This document shows positions 1 to 7,802 of a stretch of 8,616 nucleotides of DNA, piece by piece. Under the pieces are notes generated by a model that made no database searches, was not told the origin of the DNA, and saw nothing but the letters and a program-made list of their open reading frames with translations. The DNA is taken from assembly GCA_002729415.1 (NCBI GenBank), contig PBXZ01000236.1, forward strand, positions 1-8,616, given 5' to 3'. The translations under genes and the position numbers were made by a program. Source of the stretch: UBA9662 sp002729415 (lineage in GTDB: Bacteria > Poribacteria > WGA-4E > UBA9662). The stretch's first letter is position 1; the number at the start of each line of letters is the position of its first letter.

Positions 1-453
1 GGAGCATTATTTAACGTAAGTTCAAAATCATATCCAGGTGTATGGATGGCACACACGGGATTTGGTTTGGCTTCAACTACTTTTCTTTTAAGAAATTTTA
101 TAAAATCATTACCGCATGAAATGATAGAAGCTGCAAGAGTAGATGGAGCAACTCATTATGATATATTTACAAAAATAATTTTACCTTTATCAATTCCTGC
201 ATTTGCTTCTATTTTTATTCTACAATTTTTATGGGTTTGGAACGACTTACTTGTTGGTTTAGTATTCCTTGATCAAGTTCCAAGTGAAATAATTTTGACA
301 GCAAAGTTAAGGGAATTATTGGGTTCAAGAGGGGAGAATTGGGAGATATTAACAACTGGTGCTTTTGTTTCAATGACAGTACCATTAGCAATTTTCTTTT
401 TATTACAAAGATATTTTATAAGAGGACTTGTTGCGGGGACAGTGAAAGGATAA
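1..453 (+). CDS. Sugar ABC transporter permease, MalG-type, C-terminal part
   Basis: This is the 3' end of an inner-membrane permease of the binding-protein-dependent carbohydrate ABC transporter family (MalG/COG0395 type). The reading frame is open to the window's left edge, so the 150 visible residues are a C-terminal fragment of a protein normally about 270-300 residues long. The EAA loop that contacts the ATPase is clear: E43-A44-A45, G49 and the I-x-L-P ending at P62 of the visible frame. Hydrophobic stretches follow at about residues 59-90 and 117-140. The protein ends in RYFIRGLVAGTVKG, a typical ending of this family. The sequence is AT-rich, unlike the glg genes. The next gene on the strand starts as a GH4 glycosidase, so the substrate is probably a glycoside or oligosaccharide; the exact sugar cannot be read from this fragment. 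The first ATG in frame (46) is internal and is not the start. Confidence 0.9.
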   Translation, partial: GALFNVSSKSYPGVWMAHTGFGLASTTFLLRNFIKSLPHEMIEAARVDGATHYDIFTKIILPLSIPAFASIFILQFLWVWNDLLVGLVFLDQVPSEIILTAKLRELLGSRGENWEILTTGAFVSMTVPLAIFFLLQRYFIRGLVAGTVKG

Positions 454-459
454 CTTGTT

Positions 460-480
460 ATGAATAAAATTGTTTTAGTA
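460..480 (+). pseudogene. Broken start of a GH4 glycoside hydrolase (seven codons)
   Basis: The ATG at 460 begins MNKIVLV, which matches the first residues of the intact GH4 gene at 8184 (MNKIVLI). In that gene the NAD-binding GAGS motif comes next. Here the sequence changes abruptly after codon 7 into reverse-strand malQ, and the frame runs through 17 unrelated codons to a TAG at 535-537. The Shine-Dalgarno-like AAAGGA at 445-450 lies in the end of the permease gene, so the two genes would have been translationally coupled. The fragment cannot encode a functional enzyme. Identification rests on the short match plus the identical gene order at 8138-8204. Confidence 0.65.
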
Positions 481-643
481 GACGCCGTTCCATATCCGCG
501 ATCCCAGAGATATCCAGACCCAAGGCGTTTAGTATAGCGATACACGTTTCTTTAGGAACCTGTTTAGGCTGACTTTCTCCATCCAGGTATTCCCAGACGA
601 TACCGTAGACAGCACAAAGTTCGGCCAGGGTCGAGTTCATCAT
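481..643 (-). pseudogene. malQ: Truncated 4-alpha-glucanotransferase (amylomaltase), N-terminus only
   Basis: Only the first 54 residues of a MalQ-like protein remain; the family is usually 500-700 residues. MalQ transfers maltooligosaccharide units between glucans in the cytoplasm and would process the short chains released by GlgX. The recognisable part is the N-terminal pattern of the proteobacterial long-form enzyme: LAELCAVYGI, then a Y-x-D-G segment, then PKET followed by AILNALGL. The ATG at 643 overlaps the glgX stop as ATGA (643-640), typical of translational coupling; a second ATG follows at once at 640. After residue 54 the frame enters the AT-rich flank, adds seven foreign residues (LLKQFYS) and stops at 460-458. 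The break coincides with the composition switch at 480/481. The catalytic GH77 domain is absent, so this copy is dead or an artefact. Naming it from the N-terminus alone is fairly secure because of the operon context. Confidence 0.7.
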
Positions 644-2739
644 GTGACAGTCTCTAGAGAGAAGGCCTGGACGGAATGAGGCGCCACCTCAACGATCTTA
701 AGGTGCAATGGTGTTTGCGCCAAATTTGGTTTGGCCGTATCAATAATCTTCACCCAATGCCTCCCCTTAGGGCTGTCCGGCAAAACGACTTCTGTACGGT
801 TGGCATTGTTAAATACCGCAAAAATCTCGTCGTCCGAAAGGTCATAACGCGGGCTATCTGACTGGATCCGAAATACAACGCACAAGGTTTGCCAGTCCGG
901 ATCATTCCAATCATTGTCGGAAGGATCCGATCCATCTGGCATACGCCAAGAAATATCCCGCTTGACGTCAGCCTGGCGGCGATTGCCGTGCAAAAAACGT
1001 CCCTGGCGCAGCACAGGGTGCGCCTTGCGAACGGAAATCAGGTGCTGGACAAAATCCAGAAGGACCTGATCCGCGTTCTGCCAGTCGACCCATCCCGTTT
1101 CGTTATCCTGGCAATAGGCATTGTTGTTGCCGTGTTGCGAGTTGCCGATTTCATCTCCGGCCAGTAGCATCGGCGTGCCCTGGCTCAACATCAGTGTCGC
1201 GAGCAGGTTGCGTTTTCGCAAATCCCGGGCTGCACGTATGTCAGAATCCGACGTCGCTCCCTCAACGCCCATGTTGTCGGTGTGATTACCGTTGTGTCCG
1301 TCGTTATTTTCTTCACCGTTCAGTTGGTTATGCTTCTCGTTGTAGGAGACCACATCGTGCAGGGTAAATCCGTCGTGGGATGTGATGAAATTAACTGAGG
1401 CGGTTGGCGAACGCCCGGAATGATCAAATTGTCTGGACGACCCGGCCAGACAATTTGCGAGCTCCGACGTCATCGTCTGACTCCCACGCCAAAACTGTCG
1501 CACGCCATCCCGGAAACGGTCATTCCATTCCAGAAAAGTCGGCGGATAAGCCCCCAACTGATACCCGCCCGGACCAAAGTCCCAAGGTTCGGCAATCAGT
1601 TTAACCGTGGACAGCACGGGGTCCTGTCGGATGGCTTTAAAAAAACCCGAATTTCGGTCAAAACCGTGGTCGGTCCGGCCAAGGACCGACGCCAAATCAA
1701 AGCGAAAACCGTCCACTCCCATAACCTCAACCCAATAGCGCAGGGAATCCAAAACCAACCGCAAAACCATGGGATGTTCCAGATTCAGCGTATTCCCTGT
1801 CCCCGTAGAATTTTGGTAGTATCGCGGACTATCGGGTTGCAGTTTGTAATAGGACAAATTATCCAGACCGCGAAAGCTCAGAGTAGGTCCTAATTCGTTG
1901 CCCTCCGCAGTGTGATTGTAAACCACATCAATCAGTACTTCGATTCCAACCTCATGGAAGCGACTGACCATGGTTCGAAATTCCGATATGTCTCCGCCAG
2001 ACAAATACCGGGGTTCCGGACAAAAGAAACCAATGGTCTGGTAGCCCCAATAATTGCGTAGCCCCTGCTTAACCAAAAACTGATCGTCGACAAACGCCTG
2101 CGGTGGCAGAAGTTCGATTGCCGTAATGCCGAGCTTCGTCAGATGTTCGAGCATGGGTTGGGCGCACAGATCGAGAAAGTACCCGCCTCCGGATGTTATG
2201 TCATCGCGGCCAATGGTCAGACCTTTGGTATGGGCTTCATAGATGATTGTATCCGTTAGTGCGGTGTTGGGGCGCTGCCCGCCGCCGTACACACCGGCGG
2301 CTGCCTGAACAACGGACTTGAGCATGGCCTTGGCACTGTCTCTACTATCAAAAGACAAATCCTGGCGGTTTGATCCTACTTGATACCCCATAACGCAATC
2401 CGACCACTGAATTGCGCCATGAATCTTTTTGCCATAGGGGTCGAGAAGAAGTTTATTGACATTAAACCGGTGACCGGATTCCGGCGCATAAGGGCCATGG
2501 GCCCGATATCCGTACAGAGAGTTAGGGCCTAAGCCGGGCACGTATCCATGCCAAATATCTCCGTCGCGTTCCGGCAAGGCCAAACGCTGGATTTCCCGCG
2601 CCCCATCGTCCGAAAACAAACAAAGTTCAATTTTGTCCGCATGAGCAGAAAAAACCGAGAAGTTTACCCCGTTTTGATCACAAATCGCCCCCATAGGATT
2701 GGTCGACCCGCGAATAATTTCATAAAGTTTCGATGTCAT
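640..2739 (-). CDS. glgX: Glycogen debranching enzyme GlgX
   Basis: GlgX hydrolyses alpha-1,6 branch points in the limit dextrin left by glycogen phosphorylase, releasing short maltooligosaccharides in the cytoplasm. The 699-residue length is normal for the family. An N-terminal CBM48-like domain (about 12-130) contains YGYRAHGPY at 76-84 and HRFNVNKLLLDPYGK at 90-104. The GH13 barrel follows, with YEAHTKGLT at 167-175, DVVYNHTAEG at 271-280, the nucleophile D348 in DGFRFDLA, the acid/base E384 in IAEPWD and the stabiliser D456 in TSHDGF. A C-terminal beta domain ends the protein. The ATG at 2739 lies 17 nt after the glgA stop, with only a weak Shine-Dalgarno (CGG) upstream; an ATG at 2743 is out of frame. 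It is the fourth gene of the operon and overlaps malQ by 4 nt. No frameshift or missing catalytic residue was seen. A TreX-like isoamylase is the alternative, but the context favours GlgX. Confidence 0.95.
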   Translation of the reverse strand: MTSKLYEIIRGSTNPMGAICDQNGVNFSVFSAHADKIELCLFSDDGAREIQRLALPERDGDIWHGYVPGLGPNSLYGYRAHGPYAPESGHRFNVNKLLLDPYGKKIHGAIQWSDCVMGYQVGSNRQDLSFDSRDSAKAMLKSVVQAAAGVYGGGQRPNTALTDTIIYEAHTKGLTIGRDDITSGGGYFLDLCAQPMLEHLTKLGITAIELLPPQAFVDDQFLVKQGLRNYWGYQTIGFFCPEPRYLSGGDISEFRTMVSRFHEVGIEVLIDVVYNHTAEGNELGPTLSFRGLDNLSYYKLQPDSPRYYQNSTGTGNTLNLEHPMVLRLVLDSLRYWVEVMGVDGFRFDLASVLGRTDHGFDRNSGFFKAIRQDPVLSTVKLIAEPWDFGPGGYQLGAYPPTFLEWNDRFRDGVRQFWRGSQTMTSELANCLAGSSRQFDHSGRSPTASVNFITSHDGFTLHDVVSYNEKHNQLNGEENNDGHNGNHTDNMGVEGATSDSDIRAARDLRKRNLLATLMLSQGTPMLLAGDEIGNSQHGNNNAYCQDNETGWVDWQNADQVLLDFVQHLISVRKAHPVLRQGRFLHGNRRQADVKRDISWRMPDGSDPSDNDWNDPDWQTLCVVFRIQSDSPRYDLSDDEIFAVFNNANRTEVVLPDSPKGRHWVKIIDTAKPNLAQTPLHLKIVEVAPHSVQAFSLETVT

Positions 2740-2756
2740 GCATACCGTTTAAACTA

Positions 2757-4232
2757 TTAGAGTAGACTTTTAAAAAGTGTCGAGTAGGACTGAGCAGATT
2801 GCCCCCAGCCCAAAGATTGGGTCATCGCCCTTTTTTGAAGCTTGACCCAAAGCAGGCGGTTAGCAAACAAATCGCACATGCGCCTGATCCCCAGTTCAAG
2901 AGCATCTGACCTGTTCGGTGCCACTTGAACACCGGTCGCAACTCCGGCCCGGATGGCGGCATCATTCGCATCAATTACCGTATCCGCAAGACCGCCCGTA
3001 CGCGAGACCAACGGTAACGTCCCATAACGCAATGCATACATTTGCGTCAAACCACAGGGCTCGAACCGGGATGGCACCATCATCACATCTGCGCCTGCAT
3101 AAATACGATGAGATTGCGCTTCATCGTAACCGATATTGACGGCAACTTGGCCCGGATGATCTTTTGTAGCTTTTTTGAAAGCTCTTTCCAGTTCCACATC
3201 GCCGGATCCCAGTACAATCAAACGTCCGCCGCGCCCAACCAGGGTTGGCAGGGTTTCCAGTACCAGATCAAGACCCTTTTGATGGGTCAGACGACTGATG
3301 ACAGCGAAAAGCGGCCCTGCGCCTCTGTGCAAACCAAATTCCTGTTCCAGAGCTTTGGTGTTTTTTGATTTAACAGACAAGTCTCGGGTCCCATAGGGAT
3401 GCAGGATATCGCCATCCGTTTTGGGGTTCCAAGTCTTCAAATCGACCCCATTTAGAATTCCAAATAATCGATCACGCTTTAAGCCAATTACCTCTTCAAG
3501 ACCCATCCCGAATTCAGGATCGAGAAGTTCTTGCGCATAGGTGGGACTGACTGTGGTTATTGCATCGGCTGTCATCAGGCCGGCCTTCAAGCTACTGATC
3601 TTGCCCCTATACTCAAATCCGTCTCTTACAAATTGGTCAGCTGGCAACCTTAGAGTTTTCAATAACTTTGCGGGAGCCAGTCCCTGAAAGGCGATGTTGT
3701 GGATTGTGATCAAACTGGCCACATCCTTGGTCCCCGCATAGGCAAGATAGGCGGGAGCCAACCCGGCCTGCCAGTCATGGGCTTGTAAAATATTTGGGCG
3801 CCAAGCATCCGAAAGACCCGTTCTGGAAATCTCCGCCGCCACCCAGGACAGCGCCGCAAAGCGTTGCGGGTTATCTGTCCAGTCCTTGCCTTTTGAATTT
3901 AAATAAATTGATCCAGCTCGGTCATATAAATGAGGTGCTCGCAACAAGAGCATATCGAGAACTCCGCCGGTTTTCGCTGTTAAGCCCGCAACAACCTGTG
4001 CCGGCCCTCCGAAAAGGTTTTTCGCTGACCAAACCACTTTTGGATTTTTTAGACGATCAGTCAGCCCCGGATAAGCTGGCAGAAAAGTTCGCAACCGCCA
4101 CCCTTCTTTCGCTAGTCCGCTTGGCAACGCACCGACCACATCGGCCAACCCGCCCGTTTTCACCAAGGGTGCGCACTCCGACGCAACAGACAGCACATCG
4201 CCCATTTTTTTCACTTCAGCAGATTTTACCAT
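2757..4232 (-). CDS. glgA: Glycogen synthase (ADP-glucose, GT5)
   Basis: GlgA transfers glucose from ADP-glucose to the non-reducing end of an alpha-1,4-glucan; it is a cytoplasmic GT-B enzyme. From the chosen start it has 491 residues, close to the usual 475-490. The ADP-glucose loop KTGGLAD is at 25-31, HDW at 152-154, HNIAFQG at 178-184, SRLTHQKG at 313-320 and the catalytic-site block EPCGLTQ at 391-397, followed by RTGGLAD at 411-417. I chose the ATG at 4232 because it lies 2 nt past the glgC stop and has GGGAGG at 4251-4246, although the 13-nt spacing is long. An ATG at 4253 inside glgC lacks a Shine-Dalgarno. An ATG at 4205 would align best with the classic MKVLSVASE start (482 residues) and remains possible. 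It is the third gene of the operon, directly after its substrate supplier glgC. Confidence 0.95.
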   Translation of the reverse strand: MVKSAEVKKMGDVLSVASECAPLVKTGGLADVVGALPSGLAKEGWRLRTFLPAYPGLTDRLKNPKVVWSAKNLFGGPAQVVAGLTAKTGGVLDMLLLRAPHLYDRAGSIYLNSKGKDWTDNPQRFAALSWVAAEISRTGLSDAWRPNILQAHDWQAGLAPAYLAYAGTKDVASLITIHNIAFQGLAPAKLLKTLRLPADQFVRDGFEYRGKISSLKAGLMTADAITTVSPTYAQELLDPEFGMGLEEVIGLKRDRLFGILNGVDLKTWNPKTDGDILHPYGTRDLSVKSKNTKALEQEFGLHRGAGPLFAVISRLTHQKGLDLVLETLPTLVGRGGRLIVLGSGDVELERAFKKATKDHPGQVAVNIGYDEAQSHRIYAGADVMMVPSRFEPCGLTQMYALRYGTLPLVSRTGGLADTVIDANDAAIRAGVATGVQVAPNRSDALELGIRRMCDLFANRLLWVKLQKRAMTQSLGWGQSAQSYSTLFKSLL

Positions 4233-4234
4233 CG

Positions 4235-5503
4235 CTATTTTGCGGCCTCCCATTTATCGATCATGTCCTGTGTAATCAGACAAACGCCCTTATCCGTTCT
4301 GCGGAACCATTTGGCATCTTCAACCGGGTCTTCGCCGACGATCAGACGACTGGGAATTACAACTCCACGATCAATGACCACATTCGTCAAACTGGCATTC
4401 CTGTTGATGGTTACATAGGGCAAAGCAACCACATGTTCCAATGATGAAAAAGAACGAGAATACACCCCTGTAAACAAAAGGGAATTGGAAACGGTCGATC
4501 CTGACAAAACACATCCGCCTGAGATCAAGGAACTGGTGGCGGAGCCGCGCCGGTCAGTATCGTTATGAATAAACTTGGCCGGCGGAACAATTTCCGCATA
4601 GGTCCAAATCGGCCACTTCCTATCATATAAGTCCAACTCCGGTTCAAAATCAGTCAAATCAAGATTAGCTTTCCAAAAGGCATCCACTGTCCCCACATCC
4701 CGCCAATAAGGATCTCTCTCTTTGTCTTTGGAGACGCAGGAATCGGAAAACCTGTGCGCAACGGCTTTTCCTTTTTCAACAATGTAAGGAATCAAGTCTG
4801 AACCAAAATCGTGGGTGGACGATTCATCCTCCGAGTCTTGCAAAAGCAGTTCCCGCAAAAACGGCCAATCAAAGACATAGATGCCCATGTTGACCAGCGT
4901 CACATTGGGATCATCCGGTGTGCCTGGGGGATCCGCGGGTTTCTCCTGAAACGACTTGATCGAACTGTCCGTGTCGACATCCATGACGCCAAATACCGAC
5001 GCGTCCTCGCGGGGTACCGTCAGGCAGCCAACGGTCACATCAGCCTTTTGACTGACGTGCTGTTGCAACATCAATTCATAGTCCATTTTGTAGATATGGT
5101 CGCCGGCAAGAATAACAATGCGATCAACGTCATAACTGTCAATGATATCAATGTTTTGGGTTACTGCATCGACGGTTCCCAGATACCATTTGTTTTTCGC
5201 GACCCGTTGGGAAGCTGGCAAAATATCCAGATACTCGTTCCGTTCTGCTCTAAAAAAATTCCACCCCCGCTGTATGTGGCGGATCAGACTATGGGCCTTA
5301 TATTGGGTAGCAACGGCTATTTTGCGAATGCCGGAGTTCAATGCGTTGGAAAGGGCAAAATCAATAATTCGACTTTTACCCCCAAAAAATACAGCTGGTT
5401 TAGCACGGTTTTCGGTTAGCTCCATAAGTCGACTGCCACGCCCACCGGCCAGAACAAAAGCCATGGATCTGTTTGCCAGACGTAAATTTGATTTTTCCTG
5501 CAT
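4235..5503 (-). CDS. glgC: Glucose-1-phosphate adenylyltransferase (ADP-glucose pyrophosphorylase)
   Basis: GlgC makes ADP-glucose from ATP and glucose-1-phosphate, the committed and allosterically controlled step of bacterial glycogen synthesis. From the ATG at 5503 it has 422 residues, the usual size. The nucleotide loop LAGGRGSRL spans 18-26, RAKPAVFFGGK 33-43, WYLGT 106-110 and the catalytic LAGDHIYKMD 132-141 with D135. FQEKPADPP and PYWRDVG lie further on, and a C-terminal left-handed beta-helix region carries VVIDRGVVIP. Segments such as ATQYKAHSLIRH, ERNEYLDILPASQRV and PPAKFIH resemble, as I recall them, the Agrobacterium-type alphaproteobacterial enzyme, which is activated by fructose-6-phosphate and pyruvate; similar control here is inference. 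The ATG at 5503 has AGGGAG 6 nt upstream, so it is preferred over a TTG at 5530 inside glgB. The gene follows glgB after 13 nt. Confidence 0.95.
   Translation of the reverse strand: MQEKSNLRLANRSMAFVLAGGRGSRLMELTENRAKPAVFFGGKSRIIDFALSNALNSGIRKIAVATQYKAHSLIRHIQRGWNFFRAERNEYLDILPASQRVAKNKWYLGTVDAVTQNIDIIDSYDVDRIVILAGDHIYKMDYELMLQQHVSQKADVTVGCLTVPREDASVFGVMDVDTDSSIKSFQEKPADPPGTPDDPNVTLVNMGIYVFDWPFLRELLLQDSEDESSTHDFGSDLIPYIVEKGKAVAHRFSDSCVSKDKERDPYWRDVGTVDAFWKANLDLTDFEPELDLYDRKWPIWTYAEIVPPAKFIHNDTDRRGSATSSLISGGCVLSGSTVSNSLLFTGVYSRSFSSLEHVVALPYVTINRNASLTNVVIDRGVVIPSRLIVGEDPVEDAKWFRRTDKGVCLITQDMIDKWEAAK
4246..4251 (-). promoter_or_regulatory. Probable Shine-Dalgarno of glgA
   Basis: GGGAGG on the minus strand sits within the last codons of glgC, 13 nt before the ATG at 4232. 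The spacing is longer than ideal, but neither alternative start (4253 or 4205) has a comparable signal. Its position inside glgC suggests coupled translation of the two genes. Confidence 0.4.
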
Positions 5504-5509
5504 CACGCG

Positions 5510-5515
5510 CTCCCT
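5510..5515 (-). promoter_or_regulatory. Shine-Dalgarno of glgC
   Basis: AGGGAG on the minus strand lies 6 nt before the ATG at 5503 and just after the glgB stop at 5519-5517. It decides the glgC start against the earlier TTG at 5530, which has no such signal. Confidence 0.65.
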
Positions 5516-5516
5516 A

Positions 5517-7790
5517 TTATTGTTGCTCAAACCTATACACCAGGGTGGACAGAGGTGGCAATGTAAGCGTCACAGATTGCGGACACTCCTGCCAATGCTG
5601 ATCCTCCGTAGAAATCATCTCGGCCTGGCCTCGACCGCCACCGCCGTAAATTGGGGAATCAGAATTTATGACCTGTTGCCATTGGCCAGCCCGGGGAAAC
5701 TCTATTCGCCAGTTTTTCCGTTCGACTGGTGCAAAATTGCAAATTGTTACAACAGGAGGATCATCGGCATGACCGAACCGGGCGAACGCAAAGACGGATT
5801 CAGCTTCAGAATTCAAATCGAGCCAGTGAAACCCCGACGGGTCACAGTCCTTTACATGTAAGGCTGGGGTTTCCCGGTAAAGGCCGTTGAGATCACGCAC
5901 AAACGATTGCATTCCCCGATGCAGATCGTAATCCAGCAAATGCCAGTCCAGGCTAACATCATGGTTCCATTCGGAAGCTTGCGCAAATTCGCAACCCATA
6001 AACAAAAGCTTCTTGCCGGGATGGGACCACATAAATCCATAGTAGGCACGTAGGTTCGCAAACCGTTCCCATTCGTTGCCCGGCATTTTTGTCAGCATGG
6101 ACCCTTTGCCATGGACAACTTCGTCGTGGCTGATCGGCAGAATAAAGTTTTCGGAAAAGGCATACTGGATGCCGAAGGTCATCTGATGATGATATTTACG
6201 GTGGATCGGATCACGTTTGATGTATTCCAGCGTGTCATTCATCCAACCCATATTCCATTTGAAACCAAACCCGAGCCCGTCATGGTCAGTAGGTCTGGAG
6301 ACCCCTGGAAAAGAGGTGGATTCTTCTGCTGCGGTCATAATGCCGGGGCATTCAGAATACGCCGCTTCGTTCATGCGTTTCAAAAAATCAATAGCTTCCA
6401 GATTTTCCCGGCCGCCGTGCCGGTTGGGCACCCACTCTCCTTCATCGCGAGAATAGTCCCGATACAACATGGACGCCACAGCATCGACACGCAGGCCATC
6501 CACATGGTGCTCGCGCAGCCAGTATAGGGCATTGGCTATTAAATAGTTGGAAACCTCCGAGCGACCGTAATTGTATATGAGTGTATTCCAGTCCCGATGA
6601 AATCCTTCACGGGGGTCTGCATGTTCATAGAGGGCGGTGCCGTTAAAACAACCCAGCCCATGGTCGTCGGTGGGAAAGTGACCGGGCACCCAGTCAATGA
6701 GCACTCCCAGACCACGTTTATGGGCCGTATCGACCAAGGCCCGAAATTCCTCTGGCAGGCCAAACCGGATGGTCGGCGCATACATGCCCACGGGCTGATA
6801 CCCCCACGATCCATCAAACGGATATTCGCTGACCGGCATCAGTTCAATGTGGGTGAACCCCATATCGAGAGCATAATCAACCAACTGCTGGGCGGCTTCC
6901 AGGTAGGAAAGCCGACGTTCCCCATCTTCCTGAACCCGCCGCCAACTGCCCAGATGAACTTCATAAATTGAAATCGCGGATGAAATATTTTGCGCTTCAC
7001 CCCGGCGGTTCATCCATTCAGCATCAGTCCACTTGTATCCCGACAGGTCGCGAACAACAGAACCTGTTTGCAGCGGATGCTCGGCACCGAAACCGACTGG
7101 GTCGGCCTTTAGCGGCAGCTCATTGCCTTGGGCATCAATGATTTGATATTTATATACAGCCCCTTCACCAATATTGGGCAGGAAAATTTCCCAGACCCCG
7201 GAATTGCCGGGGGCCCGCATGGGATGACGTCGACCATCCCAGTAATTGAAATCTCCAACCAAAGAGACCCGCCGTGCATTGGGTGCCCACACGGCGAAAT
7301 GGGTGCCATCTGTCTTTTCATGGCAGATGACGTGGGCACCTAAGGCCTGCCATAGCCTGTGGTGCGTGCCTTCTGATATCAGATGCCTGTCGAGATCGCC
7401 GAGAACCGGACCAAACCGAAAAGCATCTTCCTGCGTCCAGCTTCCATCACCAGCCGTACTCTGCAATCGATAAACCGCCTTTCGTGCCAATCTTCCGACA
7501 AACACGCCGTGCGCGTCAGGTATGGGCATCAACTCTGTTACTGTTTTTTTGCCGGTTAAGGCAGCCATTTTCTCAGCCCCGGGATCAAAGGCGCAAACTA
7601 CATATCCGGCCTTTTTTTTGTGACCCCCGAGAATGGAAAACGGGTCGTTATGGGTGCCTGCAGCAATCGCCTTGGCCTCCGCCAAGTCGATCAGTTGGGA
7701 AGCTGCCATCGTCTTTGTTGACTTCCTCCCCCTGTTGGGCGCCACCGTTTTCGCGGTCCCATCTGTGTTACAAGGTTTTGTCATAACCAC
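5517..7790 (-). CDS. glgB: 1,4-alpha-glucan branching enzyme (GH13_9)
   Basis: GlgB cuts an alpha-1,4 chain and re-attaches it by an alpha-1,6 bond, creating glycogen branches. At 757 residues it is the long bacterial form with an extra N-terminal module (about 30-145). The CBM48 domain follows, with HFAVWAPNARRVSLVGDFN at 164-182. The catalytic barrel shows YEVHLGSW at 276-283, GVLIDWVPGHFPTD at 362-375, nucleophile D436 in DGLRVDAV, acid/base E489 in AAEEST and D556 in ISHDEVVHG. A C-terminal all-beta domain ends the protein. The GTG at 7790 has AAGAGG (7802-7797) 6 nt upstream, better spaced than for the ATG at 7784; the two starts differ by two residues. It is the first gene of the operon, so the promoter should lie in 7791-8000. 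A six-codon open frame ends just upstream. All catalytic residues are present and the frame is intact. Confidence 0.95.
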   Translation of the reverse strand: MVMTKPCNTDGTAKTVAPNRGRKSTKTMAASQLIDLAEAKAIAAGTHNDPFSILGGHKKKAGYVVCAFDPGAEKMAALTGKKTVTELMPIPDAHGVFVGRLARKAVYRLQSTAGDGSWTQEDAFRFGPVLGDLDRHLISEGTHHRLWQALGAHVICHEKTDGTHFAVWAPNARRVSLVGDFNYWDGRRHPMRAPGNSGVWEIFLPNIGEGAVYKYQIIDAQGNELPLKADPVGFGAEHPLQTGSVVRDLSGYKWTDAEWMNRRGEAQNISSAISIYEVHLGSWRRVQEDGERRLSYLEAAQQLVDYALDMGFTHIELMPVSEYPFDGSWGYQPVGMYAPTIRFGLPEEFRALVDTAHKRGLGVLIDWVPGHFPTDDHGLGCFNGTALYEHADPREGFHRDWNTLIYNYGRSEVSNYLIANALYWLREHHVDGLRVDAVASMLYRDYSRDEGEWVPNRHGGRENLEAIDFLKRMNEAAYSECPGIMTAAEESTSFPGVSRPTDHDGLGFGFKWNMGWMNDTLEYIKRDPIHRKYHHQMTFGIQYAFSENFILPISHDEVVHGKGSMLTKMPGNEWERFANLRAYYGFMWSHPGKKLLFMGCEFAQASEWNHDVSLDWHLLDYDLHRGMQSFVRDLNGLYRETPALHVKDCDPSGFHWLDLNSEAESVFAFARFGHADDPPVVTICNFAPVERKNWRIEFPRAGQWQQVINSDSPIYGGGGRGQAEMISTEDQHWQECPQSVTLTLPPLSTLVYRFEQQ

Positions 7791-7796
7791 GCTGCA

Positions 7797-7802
7797 CCTC
7801 TT
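7797..7802 (-). promoter_or_regulatory. Shine-Dalgarno of glgB
   Basis: AAGAGG on the minus strand lies 6 nt before the GTG at 7790 and 12 nt before the ATG at 7784, favouring GTG. A second purine-rich stretch, GGAGGAG (7810-7804), lies further upstream and is too distant to be ideal for either start. Confidence 0.5.

Noticed and set aside
273..545. Minus-strand open frame of 90 codons spanning the left junction
   Set aside because: It is antisense to the permease and crosses the malQ stub in another frame. It exists only because of the junction.
3794..4444. Plus-strand open frame of 216 codons opposite glgA and glgC
   Set aside because: It is antisense to conserved GlgA and GlgC coding sequence and has no recognisable domain or Shine-Dalgarno.
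4235..5530. TTG at 5530 as the glgC start
   Set aside because: It lies inside glgB with no Shine-Dalgarno, whereas the ATG at 5503 has AGGGAG at ideal spacing.
5142..5861. Plus-strand open frame of 239 codons opposite glgC and the end of glgB
   Set aside because: It lies antisense to two well-supported genes, resembles no family I know and is rich in residues typical of reverse-frame translation. It is treated as a shadow.
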